Shown piece after piece: positions 7,694 to 16,395 of a stretch of DNA of 64,000 bases (positions are counted from its first letter, which is position 1; the number at the start of each line of letters is the position of its first letter). Where the stretch lies: contig NZ_CP049990.1 in assembly GCF_011388195.1 (NCBI RefSeq), positions 2,170,001 to 2,234,000 of the forward strand, written 5' to 3'. The position numbers and the translations under genes were made by a program. The stretch is from Pusillimonas sp. DMV24BSW_D. Its GTDB lineage: Bacteria; Pseudomonadota; Gammaproteobacteria; Burkholderiales; Burkholderiaceae_B. The notes under the pieces are model-generated. The model was not told where the DNA came from. It ran no database searches and saw nothing but the letters and a program-made list of their open reading frames with translations.

Positions 7694-8704
7694 TCAAAGA
7701 GCCTGAAGAAACTCCAACAGTGCATCTGTCGGCCGGTAGCGCGTGCGTGGAATTTCAGGGGGCGCGATCGCAGCCAAGGCGCGTTCCTTCATAGCCAGGT
7801 CCGCTTCGACGTAACTGTGAGTCGTTACAGGGCTTTCATGTCCGAGCCACAAGGCAATGACGGTGAGGTCGACGCCGGACTGCAGTAGGTGCATAGCGGT
7901 CGTGTGACGCAGCGTGTGCGGGGAGATGTTCCGCCCTTGGAGCGACGGACACTGTGGCGTCGCCGTGCTCACAGCCCGTGCGATCCGTTGTGCGATATTG
8001 GAGCGAGTCATCGGTTTGCCCCAGCGGTTGGGCAGCAACGGTTGCTCCGTCTGAAGGCTCGTCGATTGAAGCCAACGGCGGATTTCTACGACGGTTTCCT
8101 TCCACAGTGGTACGGTGCGCTGCTTGCGCCCCTTACCGTGCAAACGCACTGACGATGTGACTTCGAGTTCCAGATCGCGGACGCGGATGCCGATAAGTTC
8201 AGATACGCGGGCGCCGGTGTTGTAGAGCAGTTGAAGCAGCACTCGATCCCGGCGGCCGCACCAGGTCGTCGGATCAGGCGCCGTCAGGAGTGCATGCACC
8301 TCATGGCGGGACAGGAATCCGAGCAGGGGCTTGTCGAAGCGTTTCATCGGAATAGCGAGAATGCGCTGGATGATCAGCAGTGCCGGCGGGCACTGCACGG
8401 CAACGTACCGGGCAAAGGCACGGACCGCAGCGAGCCGTGCATTGCGGCTGCGCACCGTATTGTGGCGCTCGGCCTCAAGGTGTTCCAGAAAGTCGAGAAT
8501 CAATTCCGCATCGAAATCATTCAAGGCCAGCTTGACAGGCGGCTTGCCGAGTTTGCGCTCGGCGTAGCCCAAAAGGAGCCGGAAGGTGTCCCGGTACGCC
8601 GCCACAGTCCGGGAGCTGACAGCTTGCTGCTGAAGAAGACGGTTGGCAAAGAAGTGCTGGATCAGGGCGGAGAATTCGGCGGGATCGGTCAGTATTGGAC
8701 TCAT
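7694..8704 (-). CDS. RIT tyrosine recombinase, third gene (copy A)
   Basis: A 336-residue phage-integrase-family recombinase. A SAM-like N-terminal DNA-binding domain covers about residues 1-110. The catalytic residues are visible: Arg in NTGARVSELIG, His-x-x-Arg in HTLRHTTAMHLLQSG, His in LWLGHES and the Tyr nucleophile in HSYVEADL. Its ATG overlaps the stop of the middle recombinase (ATGA). All three RIT recombinases probably act together at the element ends; division of labour among them is not known. The stop codon lies within the inverted repeats of the left end. Confidence 0.9.
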   Translation of the reverse strand: MSPILTDPAEFSALIQHFFANRLLQQQAVSSRTVAAYRDTFRLLLGYAERKLGKPPVKLALNDFDAELILDFLEHLEAERHNTVRSRNARLAAVRAFARYVAVQCPPALLIIQRILAIPMKRFDKPLLGFLSRHEVHALLTAPDPTTWCGRRDRVLLQLLYNTGARVSELIGIRVRDLELEVTSSVRLHGKGRKQRTVPLWKETVVEIRRWLQSTSLQTEQPLLPNRWGKPMTRSNIAQRIARAVSTATPQCPSLQGRNISPHTLRHTTAMHLLQSGVDLTVIALWLGHESPVTTHSYVEADLAMKERALAAIAPPEIPRTRYRPTDALLEFLQAL

Positions 8705-9648
8705 GTCGGCTCCCCTTGGGCATAACGATGGAAGCGCTCAGCCGCGACGGCCATCAGCTCGGGGGTCCCCGTGAGGTACCAGTAGGTATCGACCACCTTG
8801 GCGTGCCCCACGTAGATCGAGATTGCCGGCAGACCTTGCTCAACAGCGCCGCCTTGCTCATAGAGGCGCAGTACGCTGCGGACGATGAAGGTATGGCGCA
8901 GATCATGTAACCGGTGATGAGCATGATCTCCGCGCGATTGCCAGCCGTGTTGGCGACACACCCACTGCAGCGCGTATAAGATATTGCGCCGATCAACGGC
9001 CTTGCCGTCGTCGCGCAGGAAGAAGTGATCGCAGCACGGGCGAGGGACGAGTTGGTCTCGCAACTGCGCATACGCCTGCAAGTGTGGAATCGTGCTCGAA
9101 TGCAAAGGAACAAAACGGCGCTGGTGACGCTTGGCGTCTCGGATGTCGAGCACACCCGCCTCGAGATCTACATCGGCCCGGGCCAGCTTAAGTGCTTCTG
9201 AGATGCGCAGTCCGGTGGCTGCCAGCAGCCCGAAGACGGTTCGGCAGGTCGCCGGACGCAGCCTGCCTGGTGGGCTCAGCAGGTCACTCGCTTCCAGGAG
9301 GCTTCGCAGTTCGTCGTCGGTATAGATATGCGGCACTAACCGTCGGTGTGCTGGGCCGAAAAGCTTGCGTGGGGGCACTACCGTATCCGGGTCAGTGCGA
9401 AGGCAAAAAGCAGCAAACCCGCGTAATACCTCGATGCGACGCGCCCAGCTGATCGGACGGGGATGGCGTGAGGCCCGGGCCCAGTCTGCGGCCAACTCCA
9501 GCGTGAGCCGTTCGGCTGCGCGTTGGTCAGCAAAGCGGGCAAACGAGCTAAGCTGCCCACCCTCAACCGAGAGCCCAAAGCCGAAGCTGCGTCGATAGGC
9601 GAGGTAGGCGGCCACCCGAGCTGCCCAGGTTATGGCGGCGGCGTTCAT
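8701..9648 (-). CDS. RIT tyrosine recombinase, second gene (copy A)
   Basis: A 315-residue tyrosine recombinase with an N-terminal core-binding domain and a catalytic domain carrying TGLRISEAL (Arg), HDLRHTF (His-x-x-Arg), YVGHAKV (His) and Tyr in DTYWYLTG. The start used gives an ATGA overlap with the first recombinase's stop; an in-frame ATG six codons upstream is also possible. Translational coupling of all three genes is implied by the 4-base overlaps. Confidence 0.88.
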   Translation of the reverse strand: MNAAAITWAARVAAYLAYRRSFGFGLSVEGGQLSSFARFADQRAAERLTLELAADWARASRHPRPISWARRIEVLRGFAAFCLRTDPDTVVPPRKLFGPAHRRLVPHIYTDDELRSLLEASDLLSPPGRLRPATCRTVFGLLAATGLRISEALKLARADVDLEAGVLDIRDAKRHQRRFVPLHSSTIPHLQAYAQLRDQLVPRPCCDHFFLRDDGKAVDRRNILYALQWVCRQHGWQSRGDHAHHRLHDLRHTFIVRSVLRLYEQGGAVEQGLPAISIYVGHAKVVDTYWYLTGTPELMAVAAERFHRYAQGEPT

Positions 9649-10892
9649 GATGTGCTCCCCGGCCAAGGCAAGGCGACAGAACGCAGGCGTTCCAGGTCAA
9701 CACGGGCATACACTCGGGCGGTGTTCACATCCCGATGACGTAGCAGATCGGCGATCTCCTTGATTGATACGCCGGTCTTCTGCAGTCGAGTGGCCATTGA
9801 GCGCCGAAGCACATGGGTATTGCAGAACTGGCCTGCTAAGCCGCAACGGGCAAAAGCACGATTCATCGCGTTGCGGATAGCCGCCACGCTTAGGGGAATA
9901 CCGAATGGTGCCCGATGCCGTATGAACAGGGTACGGCTATCGGTCTGTGGGCGTCCTTCGCGCAGGTAGCGGACGAGCGCTTCACCGGTCAACGCCGGCA
10001 TAGGCAGATGCTGGACTCGCTGACTCTTGGTGTGGTGGAGCTTCATAGTACCGTTTCGCCAATCCACGGCCTCCAGCGTCAAGTGGGTGACCTCGGCGCC
10101 CCGCAGGCCCAGATCAAGCAGGCATCGGGCAATGGCGTAGTCACGCAGCCCGACCGGATCGGTCAGGTCGAAAGCTTGCAGAAAACGCTCAATCTGACTA
10201 TCCGTGAGCACTTTAGGAGGATGCCGACGGGGCCAGTTGGCGATGACGGGCAACGTCGCCGATAGTATCCGCGTGTCGTCGCCCAGCAGAGTGCGGAAAC
10301 GCAAATAGCTGCGCAAGCTTGAGCAGACCACCTTACATGACGAGGGCTTCCAGCGAGTAGCCAAGCCATTAAGAAAAGTATCGATATCTCCAGCGGACAG
10401 CCGTCCAATCTCGAGGGTGTCATTCCCGAAGCAACTAACCAGGAAGGCCTCCACATGGCGAACCCGATAAGTGCAGGTCAGCGGCGCCAAGCCGCACGTG
10501 TGGCGCAAATGATGGGCGAAGTGCTCAACCTCGGCGGCAATGTGGCCCGTCGTCGCCACATCGTCTGACTCGGGCAGCAGGTCCAGCAAATGGTGAAGAG
10601 CCGCCCGCATATCCGTTATCTCTGATCTGCACGGCGCAGGACAGGAGCAAGACGGCAAGTGGTTCTGCAGAAACCGCTCGATAAGCACCTGATCGATGTC
10701 CGCAGCAGTCAGCCCTTCACCCCGCATCCAATAGCTGAAATGCGCCAAACAGCGCAGATAAGCGATGAGGGTGTTCCTTGCATAGCGCCGACTCTGAAGT
10801 GCCTCGATGTACGAAACGATGAGTTCGTTCAGCGGGCCGTCCGTCAGCCAGTCACGGCGAACAAGGTGAGCCAGGAATTTATTGGTGGGCAT
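9645..10892 (-). CDS. RIT tyrosine recombinase, first gene (copy A)
   Basis: A 415-residue tyrosine recombinase, the longest of the trio. It has a cysteine-rich patch near residue 85 (CSCPAPC), a core-binding domain, and a catalytic domain with LGLRGAEVTHL (Arg), HVLRRSMATRLQ (His-x-x-Arg), LLRHRDV (His) and Tyr in ARVYARVDL. The start has a strong AGGAGGCC ribosome-binding site; an ATG 15 codons earlier lacks one. The promoter must lie within the roughly 150 bp between here and the right end of the element. Confidence 0.88.
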   Translation of the reverse strand: MPTNKFLAHLVRRDWLTDGPLNELIVSYIEALQSRRYARNTLIAYLRCLAHFSYWMRGEGLTAADIDQVLIERFLQNHLPSCSCPAPCRSEITDMRAALHHLLDLLPESDDVATTGHIAAEVEHFAHHLRHTCGLAPLTCTYRVRHVEAFLVSCFGNDTLEIGRLSAGDIDTFLNGLATRWKPSSCKVVCSSLRSYLRFRTLLGDDTRILSATLPVIANWPRRHPPKVLTDSQIERFLQAFDLTDPVGLRDYAIARCLLDLGLRGAEVTHLTLEAVDWRNGTMKLHHTKSQRVQHLPMPALTGEALVRYLREGRPQTDSRTLFIRHRAPFGIPLSVAAIRNAMNRAFARCGLAGQFCNTHVLRRSMATRLQKTGVSIKEIADLLRHRDVNTARVYARVDLERLRSVALPWPGSTS

Positions 10893-11046
10893 GATGGCCT
10901 CCTGTAGTGAAGAATGGAAACCACAGAAAACCACCAATGATTATGCGTAGGCAAGATTAGCCGTTGACTCTTGTAGGAAGCACGAGCCTTACCGTTACGG
11001 CTCCCCGCCACGAGCGACTCAACATAATCAACGGCTGAACATAATT

Positions 11047-12438
11047 CCTGCCCAGGGCTACCGGACGAATCTGATTTTCGATGTGATTGTTATCAATGGG
11101 AAGCCAGCCGTTATCCAGGTAACGCGTCAGCGCCGCCCAACGCTTCAGGCTGTAGTCCAGTGCCTTGGCAATGCCCGAACCATCGGGCACCCGCAACCGC
11201 TGCGCAAGCAACCAGGCATGCAACTGATCAATAATGGGTTTGGCGTGCGTCTGCCTTATTCGCCTTCGTTCCTGTGGCGTTAAGGTTTTGGCTTCGCGCT
11301 CAATGTCATACAGTTGGCCGAAGTACTGTAATGCCTGCTCGGCAATCTGGCTCTGGTTGTTTGCATGTAGCTCGAAGAACTTGCGCCGTGCGTGCGCCAT
11401 GCAACCGATTTCGGTCACGCCTTGCTCTTGGAAGGTCTTTTTGTAGCCGGTATAGTCGTCCGTCACCAGGTTACCTTGCCAGCTTCCCAGGAAGGCACGG
11501 GCATGCTCGCCGGCACGGCTGGGTGCAAAGTCGTATACAACGGCTTTTAGGTCTTCAAACGCACCGGGGGCATAAGCCCACAGGTACGCACGATGGGTCT
11601 TTTTGCCCGTTTCCGGGCGCAGCACCTGCACCGGCGTTTCATCAGCATGCAGTACATCATGCTTCAGAATTGCTTGATGCAAGGCATCGACCAGCGGTTG
11701 CAGATGAACCCCGCAGACACCCACCCAGTCAGCCAAGGTGGAGGTGGGTAATTTGACGCCAGCCCGCTCGAAGATCTTTTGTTGACGGTACAGCGGAAGA
11801 TGATCGGCATATTTGGACACCAATACATGGGCCAACAAGCCGGTTGTCGGCAAGCCTTTATCGATGATGTGCGCCGGAACAGGCGCCTGCGTGGGTGTCT
11901 CGCACTGGCGACACGCCCATTTACCTCGAATATGGCGTTCAACACGTGCGATGCCGGGGATATAGTCCAGTTTCTCAGCCACATCTTCGCCAATACGTTG
12001 CAGTTGGCAACCGCAGGAGCAGGCGGCGGAGTCGGGCTCATGGCGAATCTCGACTCGAGGCAGATCAGGCGGCAGGGCCTGGCGTTTGGCCTGTTGCTGT
12101 GGCACAGCCTTGCGCGGATGGTCGGTCAACTGTTGTAGTTCTTGTTCAATGGCGGCAATGTCAGCCGTCACAGCTTCTTCCAGCAAGCTGCCCTGTACGC
12201 CATTGACTTGTTCACTCTTTTTGCCGAACCTGAACCGGCGCAGCACCGCAATCTCATGCGTGAGTTTGGCGATGGTGGTGTCTTTTAAATGGATGACACG
12301 TTCGTGGCGGGCGAATGCTTGCTCATGATCGGACAGCCGTTGATGCGCTTGCGCCAGTTGCTGATCGCGCTCACGCAACAAGGCGCGTAGCGCATCAGCA
12401 TCCAGATTCTCTAGCGGGTCAGACAACGGCAAACTCAT
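11047..12438 (-). pseudogene. tnpC: IS66 element 1 tnpC, 5' part
   Basis: Encodes the N-terminal about 464 residues of an IS66 DDE transposase: leucine-zipper-like start (ALRERDQQLAQAHQRL), the FGKKSEQ motif, a zinc-finger region (CSCGCQLQ, CRQCETPTQ), and the catalytic core with HADETPVQVL and NNHIENQIRPVALGR. After the last motif the frame runs into RIT DNA, adding a foreign tail (NYVQPLIM and so on). The missing C-terminus is at 7383-7580. Confidence 0.88.
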
Positions 12439-12517
12439 GGATCAGCAGTGTGCCACAGCCCGTGGCCCGCCCACCATCGGCGCATGCCCGGATTGATTTT
12501 ATGGTGTAGTTTGGTGC

Positions 12518-12850
12518 CTAAATAACGTCGATAATGCCGCCATCACCGATACGTTGCCAAGGTAGCCCAATCACCAGGGCTTGCAACTGTGCGTCGGTTA
12601 CCTCAACGTGTACTTTACCTGCGCGTGGCCAGACAAACCGACCCTGATTCAGTCTTCGTGCAGCCAGCCAGACACCTAAGCCGTCATGCACCAGTATCTT
12701 CAAGCGGTTGGCGCGCCGGTTCGCAAAGACATAAGCATGGTGTGGGTGGGCAGCGCCGAAGTCTTTGACCACACGAGCCAGCGCCGTGTCAGGGCCGGCA
12801 CGCATATCCATGGGTTGTACGGCTAACCACACCCGCTCAACATGAATCAC
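12518..12850 (-). CDS. tnpB: IS66 accessory protein TnpB (IS66 Orf2-like)
   Basis: A 110-residue protein with the IS66 Orf2 signature: VWLAVQPMDMRAGPDTALARV, HHAYVFANRRANRLKILVHDGLGVWLAARRLNQGRFVWP. The GTG start overlaps the tnpA stop (GTGA), so the genes are coupled; the frame is open further upstream but inside tnpA. Required for IS66 transposition, though its biochemical role is not settled. Confidence 0.88.
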   Translation of the reverse strand: MIHVERVWLAVQPMDMRAGPDTALARVVKDFGAAHPHHAYVFANRRANRLKILVHDGLGVWLAARRLNQGRFVWPRAGKVHVEVTDAQLQALVIGLPWQRIGDGGIIDVI

Positions 12851-13287
12851 GCCAACACTTCCCGCGTCCAACGGGCAAAGGCCTGATAATCGCGGGTCGG
12901 CCAACGCACCTTCATCGTCAGGCCCCTGGCGGACAACTCCAGTTCAACCATCGTATCCGATGTTGCTGATCGTGAGGGCGTGGCGGCCGCCTTGGCATTG
13001 TTCGCTTTAGGTGCCTGCACTGCATGCGCAGGCTTTAACGCGACCCAGTTGGCCGGGGTGATATCAATTGTTTGATCATTAGGCGTTGGCTGGACGCTTT
13101 GCAGACTATGCTTGCCGTAACGCGCGTGCTCGGTGACCCAACGGTGCAGCACGTTTGGGTTCATGCCATGGTCTACCGCCAACGCGGTTAAAGATGTATG
13201 CCCCTCAAGGCACTGGGCCACCAGCTCAGCTTTAAATTGCGGGCTGTAGGTGCGGCGCTGGGGCTTGGAGTTAAGAGACTCGTCCAT
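12847..13287 (-). CDS. tnpA: IS66 accessory protein TnpA (IS66 Orf1-like, helix-turn-helix)
   Basis: A 146-residue protein whose N-terminal half is a helix-turn-helix of the transposase-8 type (RRTYSPQFKAELVAQCLEGHTSLTALAVDHGMNPNVLHRWV, about residues 10-50). The C-terminal half has the DTMVELELSARGLTMKVRWP block found in IS66 Orf1 proteins. The start at MDESLNSK is chosen over an upstream ATG that lies closer to the terminal repeat. It is the first gene of the element. Confidence 0.87.
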   Translation of the reverse strand: MDESLNSKPQRRTYSPQFKAELVAQCLEGHTSLTALAVDHGMNPNVLHRWVTEHARYGKHSLQSVQPTPNDQTIDITPANWVALKPAHAVQAPKANNAKAAATPSRSATSDTMVELELSARGLTMKVRWPTRDYQAFARWTREVLA

Positions 13288-13425
13288 CAGATCGTATCCA
13301 CGATAAATAAGCGGACACTTATATTCTCTTAATCGTGACACCCCGCTCAAGGTGGGTTTACCGGATGCTTACGGATGTCGACGACTTCAGCCCATTCCAA
13401 CGCCCGTCGATGGCGCCGATCGAAA

Positions 13426-13914
13426 TCAAATCTCTCGCAGGTAGACATATTCCGTTGCGGCTTGCCTTTTAAGCATGCCCAACCTTGTTTCGTGCTGCAC
13501 GAACTGATTTTTCTCTAGCGCTCTGATTGAACCGATGTTTCGAGAGTCCACGGTTGCCCTCAGAGTTCGAATGTTTGAATCTAACTGCGAGATGGACTTT
13601 GCGATGATCTGTGATCCGAAGCCTCGCCGCCAATACGCACGTCCAAGCATAAATCCGACATCAGCGAGCCCAGCACGTTGGATGTTTACTTCAAGAAGCC
13701 CAATAGGTACTTTCCGTTCTGAATCTAGATAGGCGCCAAACGACAGCCTGGAGTTCATGAGGCTATGGCGGTTGCAAAAATCAGCCAGTGTTAACGGCTG
13801 CGGGGCTGGAATGAACTGATAGATGGCGTCGTCAGCTAATACTGAAAAAAATGCATCAATCGACCGGGGGGCGGTCAATTGAAAAACCAAGACTTGCTGC
13901 TCGTTCTCAAACAT
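13426..13914 (-). CDS. GNAT-family N-acetyltransferase overlapping the CHAT gene
   Basis: A 162-residue RimJ/RimL-like acetyltransferase. The acetyl-CoA-binding core reads ADVGFMLGRAYWRRGFGSQIIAKSI (about residues 87-111, with the R-x-x-G-x-G turn), followed by LRATVDSRNIGSIRALEKNQFVQ. The start used overlaps the end of the CHAT protease gene by 8 bp, which implies translational coupling; a longer open frame would need a start inside the CHAT gene. The gene ends 54 bp before the IS66 terminal repeat. The substrate is unknown. The tight coupling suggests it serves the CHAT protein, for example as immunity, modifier or target; that is inference. Confidence 0.8.
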   Translation of the reverse strand: MFENEQQVLVFQLTAPRSIDAFFSVLADDAIYQFIPAPQPLTLADFCNRHSLMNSRLSFGAYLDSERKVPIGLLEVNIQRAGLADVGFMLGRAYWRRGFGSQIIAKSISQLDSNIRTLRATVDSRNIGSIRALEKNQFVQHETRLGMLKRQAATEYVYLREI

Positions 13915-15766
13915 AGATTGCCACTGCTCCAATATTTCGAAAATCTGAGAAACGAAACGCTGTGTTTTCAATCATCTTTGCCAAGCCTTCCGAGCACTTC
14001 CCCATTTTTCGAGCGCTCGATGCAATCGCACTGTTGTCTTGACTCAACGTCTGGTAGACTTTCAGAAGGGCCTCTTGGCACGCTAGGCCGGCGAGCAATC
14101 GGTCCAGCAAAAACAGCCCAAACACCGCTGCATATCTAGGATCAACCGGCCAGAGGTGTGAAACGACAACTTGGCTCCCTGACGCGAGAGCAGCAGCCAT
14201 TCCTGAGTTGTTTGGGTTATAGCTGATTCGGGTTGCTGCACCGTCGCAAAGATTCAAAATCAAGGTCTTACGAGAATTCCACTTGCTTTTAGTTTTCAGG
14301 AGTTCATCAACAGCAACCTCTGAGCTATTGGAGAAGTGTATCTTATCCGGCTCGCGTTCCCAGTGATCGAATTTGCCGTGTGCAGAGATGTAAATGTGCG
14401 TCAGTCGCTGATCATTGATTGCCGCAATGACATCGTCCGGTTTCGGATTAATGCGAATGTCAGCGGAATCACCAAATGCTCCCCTGATCCACTGCGACTC
14501 AAGTTCAACCGTGTAGGTCGATTCAGCCAAGAAGAATACAAAATTCTTATCCACTGATTCGTCCACCACATCTTGGAGGCTTGTTGAAAGAAAAGGTGGC
14601 AAAACACCCAGCGAGCACAGTGCACCTTGCACGGGGTGATTGTGTGATGGGACGAGGGTCAGCAGACTGACCTCCTTGAAAAAGTCATCTTGCAGGTGAT
14701 AGTGCTCGATGACTGCCAGCCTCAGGGCTTCGAAGGCATCCTCCTGTATTGGCTTCCCGAAGTCATCGAATTTTTCAACGGCAGATCCGAGTTCCTCTTG
14801 ACCTCGTATTGATATCGCAACGCCATTCAATTTATTACACAAACGCATCAGGCGAGCATAGTTGTCGCCATTCCCTTCGATTGAAAACTGGATGCGCTCG
14901 TTCGCTTTGAGGGCCGTAAATGCGTTGTTAATATTGGGAAGAACGAACGCGTGACCAGACTTGAAGCCTTCCTTCCTAATGTCCGATCGGAGACATCTGA
15001 TAAGGAATAGGAGATCGTTGTAGTTGTTCTTGTCCTGAAGCGTCCAGATGACGGGCTCAAGCAATCCGATTTTGCCCACCCTGATATACGCCAATTCATG
15101 CCAATTCAGTGCCGAAATTATCCATCCCAGCACTTCGGACGAGGCGTCTAATTGGCAGTAGTAGTTGATGTACGCCTGAAGCTTTTGAATATGTGGCAGA
15201 TGCGGAGAGAGCGCCAGTGTCTTTTCTACATGCTCAAGATGGTCCGATTGCCCTTGGTTGATCCTTGATGAAAGAATGAGCGATCGTATGGCCTCATCCT
15301 TTGCCGACGACAGGCGCACGGTTTTCAGGTAGCGGCGAGCTCGGTCGGCGAAGTCATCATCATAGACGGCTGCCCATGCGGCCATTTGACTCCTAGCGGC
15401 AAGCGTCGAATGAGACCGTTCGAACATGTCCAGGATCATCCAACAGCAATACCAAACACCTTTTGCTTCCCTAGGAAATGCAGCCATCTCCAGGAAGTAA
15501 AAATAGAGGACTTCAACCCACTTGATGAAGAACTGCGGTGCGCTTTCAATCGCGACCTGCATTTGTTTGTCTTCGAGAAACACAGAGATGTGTATTGGAC
15601 TAATGGCAGCTGACGGTTCATGCTGCTCTTTGCCCGAGAAAAATGACATGACTGGCAAGCCAACAGCAGCAAGCCGTCCGGTTTCAAAGACCTCGATTGT
15701 GCGCTCCATCTGTTCCAAGTAGAAATGAAATGGAGAAAGTTCTTCACCGTCGATCAGAATTGGCAT
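13907..15766 (-). CDS. CHAT-domain caspase-like protease with a long helical N-terminal region
   Basis: A 619-residue protein. The C-terminal about 190 residues form a CHAT (caspase HetF associated with TPR) domain: the catalytic His in IYISAHGKFDHW (about 462), the catalytic Cys in LILNLCDGAATR (about 506), then GMAAALASGSQVVVSHLWPVDPRYAAVFGLFLLDRLLAG. The N-terminal about 430 residues look mostly helical and match no domain I can name; they are not clear TPRs. CHAT proteases are known effectors in several bacterial immune systems, cleaving a partner protein on sensing infection. The start is taken at MPILIDGEE with GCGGA upstream; a TTG 11 codons earlier is possible. Defence genes lie on both sides. 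Confidence 0.82.
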   Translation of the reverse strand: MPILIDGEELSPFHFYLEQMERTIEVFETGRLAAVGLPVMSFFSGKEQHEPSAAISPIHISVFLEDKQMQVAIESAPQFFIKWVEVLYFYFLEMAAFPREAKGVWYCCWMILDMFERSHSTLAARSQMAAWAAVYDDDFADRARRYLKTVRLSSAKDEAIRSLILSSRINQGQSDHLEHVEKTLALSPHLPHIQKLQAYINYYCQLDASSEVLGWIISALNWHELAYIRVGKIGLLEPVIWTLQDKNNYNDLLFLIRCLRSDIRKEGFKSGHAFVLPNINNAFTALKANERIQFSIEGNGDNYARLMRLCNKLNGVAISIRGQEELGSAVEKFDDFGKPIQEDAFEALRLAVIEHYHLQDDFFKEVSLLTLVPSHNHPVQGALCSLGVLPPFLSTSLQDVVDESVDKNFVFFLAESTYTVELESQWIRGAFGDSADIRINPKPDDVIAAINDQRLTHIYISAHGKFDHWEREPDKIHFSNSSEVAVDELLKTKSKWNSRKTLILNLCDGAATRISYNPNNSGMAAALASGSQVVVSHLWPVDPRYAAVFGLFLLDRLLAGLACQEALLKVYQTLSQDNSAIASSARKMGKCSEGLAKMIENTAFRFSDFRNIGAVAIYV

Positions 15767-16098
15767 GTTTTCCGCGTATGGACTTTCATAGGGCGGCAAG
15801 CGTGACTTTATGAAGTACCGCCTGCCGCACGACCTATGAATCGACTAGAAAAGGTTGGTTGCAGGCCGTAGAACTGGCTTCGCTAGCAATGGCTAGGCGT
15901 TAGCTTAACGGAAAGAACCGCGACGCGCCGTAGAAAAATTGCGAGATGAGGGGCTGCTTTCGCTGTAATTTAGACGCCCGGCCACCCTGTCGGGACAGGT
16001 TTCCGAGCCAGTCGCGACCGACCGCTTCGAGGTAGCCATTTAGCGCTAGCCGGCGGCGGCACTGGGTCGATAACGGACGGCAGGCAAACGCCGCTATC
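15767..16098. other. Intergenic region upstream of the CHAT gene
   Basis: No coding region is supported. It contains the presumed CHAT promoter, and at about 15895-15912 a short imperfect palindrome (CGTTAGCTTAACG). The third 150-bp repeat follows directly at 16099. Confidence 0.3.
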
Positions 16099-16248
16099 GA
16101 CCGAAGCAGTGTGAAAACGCATTAATAAGCGTAGACTTTTGCAAAACACCGACCCTAAGATCGCTCTGTATGCGTTTTACTTGCCCTAGGTGATGGTTAT
16201 GAGATCCCTCAATTTGTTCGTTAAACGGGTTTTTACACAGATTCGACC
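16099..16248 (+). repeat. 150-bp MITE-like repeat, copy 3
   Basis: Ends are GACCGAAGCAGTGTGAAAAC (16099-16118) and the near-complement at 16229-16248. The interior aligns with copy 2 in the same orientation (ACCCTAAGATCGCTCTG against ACCTCTCAGATCGCTCC). More diverged than copies 1 and 2. It lies between the CHAT gene and the type III restriction gene. Confidence 0.7.
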
Positions 16249-16395
16249 CAGAGCAGACTGTCATACCAAAGGACTTTTCAGAGCCGGTTTCTAAGAGAAG
16301 CTGCCGCTAATACTTGACTACCAGCAGGTCAGCTAAAACTTCATGCACTGCGACTTCGATATTCGCTGATCTGGTTTGCCATTCCGTTTGCGCGA

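Larger units (their letters stand above)
7581..11046 (-). mobile_element. RIT element copy A (recombinase trio) inside IS66 tnpC
   Basis: A 3436-bp unit (7611-11046) with three overlapping tyrosine recombinase genes and inverted ends (TTATGTTCAGCCGTTGATTA at 7611 and its complement ending near 11043). It is preceded at 7581-7610 by a 30-bp core-like sequence whose outer CCTG is repeated at the other junction (11047-11050), consistent with a 4-bp overlap at insertion. Same length and identical proteins as copy B at 30.6-34.0 kb, in opposite orientation. Additional inner inverted repeats (TTGATTATG / CATAATCAA, 7625-7696) overlap the stop codon of the last gene. Confidence 0.85.
7328..13372 (-). 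mobile_element. IS66-family element 1, interrupted by RIT element copy A
   Basis: The ends are inverted repeats GTAAGGTTCCGGTAAACCC (from 7328) and its near-complement ending at 13372. Inside, leftward, are tnpA, tnpB and tnpC, the usual IS66 set. Removing the RIT insertion (7581-11046) leaves about 2.6 kb, a normal IS66 length. The 8-bp sequences flanking the ends differ (ATCCTTCA and GGATGTCG), so no target duplication remains; one flank has been rearranged since insertion. The left end cuts the integron-integrase remnant. Confidence 0.85.

Noticed and set aside
10957-11050. The extended C-terminus of the IS66 transposase frame (NYVQPLIMLSRSW and so on) as a fusion protein.
   Set aside because: The added residues are read through the RIT end repeats and do not belong to any protein family; the true C-terminus is at 7383-7580.
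7328-13372. IS66 element 1's tnpC 5' part might instead belong with the 3' piece at 34071, joined through an inversion between RIT copies.
   Set aside because: The matching terminal repeats at 7328 and 13372 and the consistent strand of both halves explain the present layout without an inversion.
15890-15915. GGCGTTAGCTTAACGG looked like an integron attC core site, tempting because of the IntI relic.
   Set aside because: The core does not fit GTTRRRY fully, no paired RYYYAAC site and no foldable attC stem was found around it, and its position upstream of the CHAT gene is not where a cassette end belongs.
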